NCBI GenBank assembly: GCA_019916065.1
Contig: CM034239.1
Span: 35,550,419 to 35,614,418 of the forward strand
Source of the DNA: Vitellaria paradoxa
Taxonomy: Eukaryota; Streptophyta; Magnoliopsida; Ericales; Sapotaceae
Length of the DNA stretch: 64,000 nt
Direction of reading: 5' to 3'
Of the stretch, positions 57,985 to 64,000 are shown one piece after another. The notes below the pieces were generated by a model. That model did not search any database and was not told where the DNA came from. It saw nothing but the letters and a program-made list of their open reading frames with translations. The position numbers and the translations under genes are program-made. The stretch's first letter is position 1. Each line of letters starts with the position of its first letter.

Positions 57985-58620
57985 TCTATATAATAAAATA
58001 CGATAGTTTTGAAATTATTTTTCTCATAACTAAAATCCAACAGGTAAGGATTATTTTCCTTTTATTTAATAATTGAGATCATTTTTATATTTAAATAGGA
58101 TAGTTTTTGAAAATATCCCTGTCACAAACTAAAATTCAATAGTTAATAGTTATTTTTCTTTCATTCAACGATTAAGATTATTTTTATATTTTTAACTTCT
58201 GTTCAATTCTTATTTTAGTAAACTCAACTATCATTTATTTCTTATTTTAGTAAACTCAACTACCCTTTATTTTAGAAAATAGTTTGAACACTTTAAATTT
58301 CACTACATTTTAAAGGTTAAGATCGTATACAAAACAAAATTGTTAACTTAAATTCTATCCGATTATGATTTTTAATAAGTTGAATCTTCTAAATTAAAGC
58401 ACTAAAATTTATATTTTCTTTTATGGTGCTTATCAAAAATTAATTGGAGATAGAGACCAAAACACATGTATTAGCTGATAGGGTCTAAAGTTTTAAAACA
58501 AATTAAAAATCATGAATTATTATAATTTTTTCGAACAGAATTCTTCGTCTAAAATTTCAATTATATAAGAAATTTAATATTAATTTTGTTTAAAATACAG
58601 TAGGCACAAGTTATTACTAA
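57985..58620 (+). mobile_element. Helitron-like element, downstream copy of a tandem pair
   Basis: 636 bp starting TCTATATAATAAAATACGAT and ending TAGGCACAAGTTATTACTAA, followed by T. The start matches the element at 13011 over 17 nt, and the end shows the CTRR-T form. It begins exactly where the upstream copy stops. From 58640 to 58830 there is an inverted, partial copy of its first half. Confidence 0.58.
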
Positions 58621-58639
58621 TATCTATACAATATATATC

Positions 58640-58830
58640 TCGTCGATGTCAAACTAAGGTTTTGTTTTGGGTGATAAAAAATAAGAATTGAACAAAAGTT
58701 AAAAATATAAAAATAATCTCGATCATTGAATGAAAGAAAAATAACTATTAACTATTGAATTTTAGTTTGTGACAGTGATATTTTTAAAAAATAATTCTAT
58801 TTAAATATAAAAATGATTTTAACTAACTAG
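58640..58830 (-). repeat. Inverted partial copy of the Helitron-like body
   Basis: The reverse complement reads through GTCACAAACTAAAATTCAAT, AGTTAATAGTTATTTTTCTT and TTCAATTCTTATTTT, matching 58073-58225 with few changes. The two arms, separated by about 450 bp, could form a long hairpin in a transcript. Confidence 0.7.
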
Positions 58831-60529
58831 CAGGCTGCGTTAACTGGTCAGAGGATAGAAAGAGAGAGGAAGAGAGAGATTTTGTAAAACATAAGTGTTC
58901 TGCGCAGTTTATTGCCACTTGTATACATCAAGTGGTTGGTGCATAATATATATATGTATATTATTTTTTTAAAATGGCTTGTAAACTTTGAAGTAGTATT
59001 TTTAAGGGCTAAATGTTTGGTTTTACTTGAATTTTAAATAAATCTTATAAAAAAAAAAAAAAAACTTGAATTTAGCTTGCATAATATTACTCATCGAACT
59101 CGAACGTTGCCTCATCTCAACCTAGTTAAGCTTGAACAGTTTACAATCCATTTAATTCATAGCGAAACTTAAAAACTCAACAATCAAATAAATTTTTGAT
59201 CTTACTCTGTTACCGAGTTAAAGAATTGAAAAAATAGTCCTAGCAAACACAAATCATAAGTTTACACTCTTCAAAATTAAGGGTTCTAATATCTATTAAT
59301 GTACGGACAGTGACAATACAAAGACCAGTCATGGCCCGCCAAGCGGGGAATAGTATTTAGGGTTGGGGACATCAATACATGTCAATATGAGCAAGAATGA
59401 GTGGCTAACCACTAACCTTCTTCCTCATCAGCCGACAATTATTGGACCCCCAAATTGACCTCGAATTGAAATTCCAAGTTAGATCTCTCTCTCTCTCCCT
59501 ATATATATATATATATATATATGTATTATTTTGCCCAACAAAACTAGGGCATTAATGTTGCCACAACAGATAGTACCATCAACAAGTTGGTATCCCCTAT
59601 GGCTACCACAAAATGAACAAACAACATGGGCCAAAGGCCAAGAGACGTCTAATTTTCTTACTAAATAAAAAATTAGAACTCAGGCAAATTCTTGAAAACT
59701 GATTGTGCATAATTTATAAATGCTAGCATTATTTAACGAGACACACATTTTAATCTACTCCAGTAATTTGCGATTCACAGCAAATAACAATCAAGAGTTC
59801 AAAACTTTAACCCAAAGAAAGACCTCTTAAAGACTATCTCATCTTAAAGAATATAATTTAATAATAATTATACATTTTTTTGTAGCGAGAGATATCTCTA
59901 ATAAATTTTAGGTGTTTGAACCATTAACCGTGATAAGTATATTCACTGATTAATATTCAAAAATAATTTATTTTTTCTCTAAAAATAATATCGTTTTTTT
60001 TTCTTATTCTTAATCTAAAAGTAACTCGATCGTTGTTTTTTTTTTTTTGTGTTCAGTGCCCCACTCAGTAAAAAATCTAGCTCCGCCCCTACAAACACTC
60101 CCTATATTTTATTACAATATTATTCATGTTTAATGTAATAATATGGAATTTTAGTTGTTATTTAAAAAATTATAATATTTATTTTTATTTAACTTTATCT
60201 ATATGCAACAAAACTTCTCAGTCCGCACCCCATTCAAACAGCATTTTAATCATTTGAGTAAGGTTCAAATAAAAGAGAAGTAACAGAAAAAGTTGACCGG
60301 CAAGAATCATTTAGGAGAGTGCAGCTGGTTATATTGATCAGTCGAAGTTGATATTTAGGCTTCAAAAAATCAATTAGTGCGAGCGAAGTGAGATAAATTA
60401 ATTATTCTTACGAACAATTTTTAAGTGTTTTTGTTTCATAAGTCATTAGGGCATTGTAAGGTGAATCTGGCGATAAACTCTGACAGGAAATTGAATTGAT
60501 AAATTTTTTAATTTACTTCTTACTCATTA
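58831..60529. other. Intergenic stretch, nothing recognised
   Basis: AT-rich sequence with a (CT)n/(TA)n microsatellite at about 59482-59523, an A-run near 59048-59063 and a T-run near 60035. No gene supported. Confidence 0.4.
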
Positions 60530-60880
60530 GTTACTTTCCGGGTATCAAAAATTACCAATTTTGATGCTTGAGTGTTTGACAAACTATTAATTTTTATTAC
60601 TTTTTTACTCTATTATAGTAATTTCTCAACTCAAAAGTTATTTAAAGTTACTAAAAATTATTAAAGGTTACTAAAAATTGCCAAAGTTGCTAAAAAATAA
60701 TAAAAATTTTTAAAAAACTGTCAAACATTCAAAAGTTGCATAAAGTTACTAAAAATTGTTAAAAATTGCTGCTTGTTTTATGAAACATATCAAAAATTAC
60801 AACTAGCAACTTTTAATAAAAAAATACTAAAAGTTACTAAAAATTGTGCCTCCAAATACTCTCTAACCATTAGAGAGTTT
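60530..60880. repeat. MITE-like repeat related to the GT47 intron 4 insertion
   Basis: Phrases ATCAAAAATTACCAATTTTG, ACTCAAAAGTTATTTAAAGT and repeated GTTACTAAAAATTRTTAAA match the body of the element at 43913-44119. The stretch is partly self-complementary, and the right border near CCTCCAAATACTCTC is uncertain. Confidence 0.45.
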
Positions 60881-63800
60881 ACTCAATTATTAATTTTGAA
60901 TTCACAAAATGGTCGAGATATGAATAAATTAACATGAATATTTTGAGTTATGACAAAATAAAATAAAATACAATAAAATAAACGTGATTGTCAAATCTAA
61001 TATCTGAATAAGAATCTTACCCCAAAAAAAAAAAAAAAAATCGAAACAAGAATCTTATTTTCATAGTTGAAAAGACATAGTAATTAAAATCGAACATCAT
61101 TAATTGAGAGAGTTAATGCTTTGGCAAACACGAGAGCGCTTCATTTGGGTTGTTCATTCATGAATTAATATAGATTACTGTCTGTCGCCTTGCATTGGAA
61201 TATCAACACTACCACTGCATTTATATTATTAACATTATTTTTTGGACATATTTTATTATTTTCAGGACAGCTATTGAAGTTTATATATAGTTCATTCATA
61301 TTTGGAATTTTACTTTAATGTTATAATATTAATATCAACGAAATTTTGTTAATAAATCATAACACTAATAAATTGAATCTCAAGGCATTTAAAATATAAA
61401 TTGTTTTAACGGAATATGATAATTGAAATATATTTAAACTTCAATGTAAATAAATTCTGTTGTATTTTAAATTGAATAGTGTGTATTTTATATAAATACA
61501 AAATAATAAAAAATATTAATATATTTATATGCACACTATTTAATTAAATATTTAGATATTAAATGGACTCAAGCCACATAACAAATCTCATTAATACCCC
61601 CAAATCTCAAATAATTAACTCCAATTTATTAGTGCTACAAATTATCGGAGTGTTTAACTCAGTTTGTTGACCTAATAAACGAGTAAATAATATACATATA
61701 AACTATATTAACATATATTATTTTGTACTTATATATTCTGACATTCTAATTCCACTTGTATTTAAGCTAAAATGAATTTGAATTATGTCTTACAATTAAA
61801 GGAAAACGCATTTTTTAAACTATCATTGATTTAAAAGGTAAATACATTTTACCTCGTATGGGTTGACATAAAGACATTTAACTCTTTTATAATTTAAAAG
61901 TAAACAAATAACATTTGCATTAATTTTGGACTAAAGTAATTATACCAATTTTTTCATTCAAACTATGGCCATACTTTATAATTTAAAAATTTTCATGTTT
62001 TTACCCTTTTTTTTTTAAATTTAAGCCAAAATTACTTAACTCCTTAGCTGGTACATGTGAATATAATGAAATAATTATTCTCATTCCTTTATTTGGTTGA
62101 TATATTAAATAATTTTATAATAAAATGAGTATTCCCATTAACTTGTTTAGTTGTTAAGCTAAAGTAATATATATTAAAATGGAATAATTATTTTAATATT
62201 AATATTAATTGAGACAATTTAAGTTAAATTAAAAAGTTGTTGAACATTGGACGGTAATAAGAGTAATGATCGTTCTAGTGGTAATAGGTGTGAGTGTTTA
62301 TGTTAATATATATGAAAATAGGCGGGTAGTGGTGGAGTTGAATGGGTGGTGAGAGAGTTATGTATTGATAATAGTGTTAAAGTGGTGACTCATATTAACG
62401 CATGGAAACACATAAAAAATTGGGGTTTGCGGGTTTAACTCGCAGTACAAAACTATCAATTTAGGAATTTTATTCTAGACAGGTTTTTGAGTCCAGTTTT
62501 AATTTTGTTTCCTGTTCATATATATTTAGGATGTATTGTATATCAGGGTTAAGTTCAAGGGTTAGAATTTTTAATAGACATGGGTTGAGAAACAAGATAA
62601 AAACGAACAATAAAATTGTCTAGGGTTCTTTAGAATTGAGAGAAAATGTAAGAATAAGTAACTGGGTTGTTTAGGCTTCTTTAAGATTCTTTCATATTTC
62701 TCTTGTAATTCTTTACTCCATTGTTGAATTTTCTTATAATTGAAAATTAGTTTTACCTTACCCGTGGACATAAGCAAATTATCAAATCATGTAAATCTTA
62801 TATTCTTCCATTCTGTGTATTTTTCTTATATTGGTCTGTGAGTTTATCATTATTCATCAGGATATTACCAGAAGGTGATTCAAAATTTTCACAATAACAA
62901 ATATGTGAATGGTGGATGTGGCAATGATAGAAACTAGTGAATGGAAGTGATGATGGGTGAGTGAATAATGATTGTGTTAGTGTGAGAGGTGGAGGTGATG
63001 GGTGGTTAGTAATTAATGCCCTATTTAATTTCACATTTTCTCACTTCTTATTATTATTTTTTTTTTACTCTCTCATTCCAGAAGGAATGTAAATATGAGA
63101 ACAATCATTCGTTTCATTTAATATAAATTCCCATAATTTGTTAGAATGAACATTCTTACTTTCTCATGTGTACCAAACAAGAGAATGTGAATGAAACATA
63201 AGAATAAGTGCTTCATTCCATCATATTCAAACATAACAGACATAATTTTATAGTTCAAAATTAAATAAATCACTTATTTATGATTTGGATTAAAGTGTTA
63301 CAATCAATTGTTTTATCCAAATAAATAGTCTCATTATAAAATTAAAATTTTTAGTTGTTATTTTGATCTTTTAATATATAAAATTATCATCGCGCCATTA
63401 AAATTTTGTTCCATTCATATTTTTATTTTTATTGTCTATCCTTTTCTTCTCATCACTCATTTTAAAATTAAATCTAACATATTTATGCTATTTTCTTCTT
63501 AAAAAATTAATATGTGTCACTCTCTAAAACTTAAATGAACAAAGCTAAAAAATGCAATACTATGCCACAAGTTATATTCTCAATGTACATTTTGGTTGTA
63601 TAATAAGTTATAAAGCCTTCTGTTATCCATTGAAAAAATGTCAAGTACTTTACATTGAAATTCATTGAATTTTGTTCTAGAAAGAGATAGAGAGAAAGGA
63701 AATAAGATATAAAACAAAACAATATAAAGTTTTGAGGGTACACTAATCATTACATATTATAAAATACGAATGTAAGATAATAATAAAAAAAATCAAATTA

Positions 63801-64000
63801 TAAAGAATGCTGGTAATTTAAATAAAAAATTGATGATACCACTTTAATTCAAACCATATTTGAGTGATTTATTTCCTTTTGAAATGTAAAAATGTTATGC
63901 AACTATTAAGCTGTAGAAAAATAAATATTTTAATTTATAGAATATAGTCATTAATTTGGATATAAAAATTGACAAAATCACCTTAGTGCAATTCGTATAG
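60881..64000. other. AT-rich intergenic end of the window, no gene recognised
   Basis: Short frames at 62571-62777, 62798-63034 and 63531-63743 (minus strand) are low-complexity or unsupported. Around 63060-63235, inverted TCATTCCAGAAGGAATG and GAATGAAAC / GTTTCATT-type phrases suggest another MITE-like repeat without clear ends. Confidence 0.4.

Overview
The window is AT-rich nuclear DNA from a flowering plant. This follows from a spliced plant-type GT47 (exostosin-family) glycosyltransferase gene, a MIR160 microRNA gene, and plant CACTA, hAT, Helitron-like, MITE and LTR-retrotransposon insertions. The species cannot be named from the sequence. Only two loci look like host genes: MIR160 on the + strand (about 36.5-37.6 kb) and a tandem pair of GT47 genes on the - strand (43.4-48.2 kb and about 51.8-56.9 kb). 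The second GT47 copy is clearly a pseudogene. The first carries at least one frameshift relative to the conserved reading frame.

Layout. 1-757: short flank with LTR-like promoter motifs. 758-8737: a CACTA element with a 3-bp TAT target duplication and decayed TNP2-type transposase, DUF4216-type and second-ORF remnants; its 5' half holds an AT-rich degenerate array that ends in 171-bp tandem units. 8741-16690: no gene; an old LTR-like stretch, a MITE-like repeat, a Helitron-like element, a tandem duplication split by a small MITE, and a CACTA subterminal fragment. 16695-29167: a second, non-coding CACTA element (ATA target duplication) whose subterminal TACCAACCGA-type array was invaded by a young 8.5-kb non-autonomous LTR retrotransposon (LARD-like, 17316-25818, TGAAG target duplication). 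29171-36000: AT-rich intergenic DNA with MITE-like copies and one unexplained GC-rich patch. 36.46-37.6 kb: MIR160 with a probable promoter, intron and hairpin. 38-43 kb: small hAT-like and MITE elements. 43.4-57 kb: the GT47 pair, with a hAT-like element and MITEs inside introns. 57.3-58.6 kb: two adjoining Helitron-like copies. The remainder to 64000 is AT-rich with no recognisable gene.

The host genes do not form a pathway in any visible way. The miR160 family controls ARF-type auxin response factors. The GT47 protein would be a Golgi type II membrane enzyme acting on cell-wall or related glycans. The most unusual signals are non-coding: a chain of six perfect or near-perfect hairpins, including a C(UUCG)G tetraloop and a covarying tandem pair, inside both LTRs of the retroelement; an array of five CACGTG/ABRE-like sites inside the second CACTA element; and an in-window empty-site comparison that fixes the boundaries of a 135-bp MITE.
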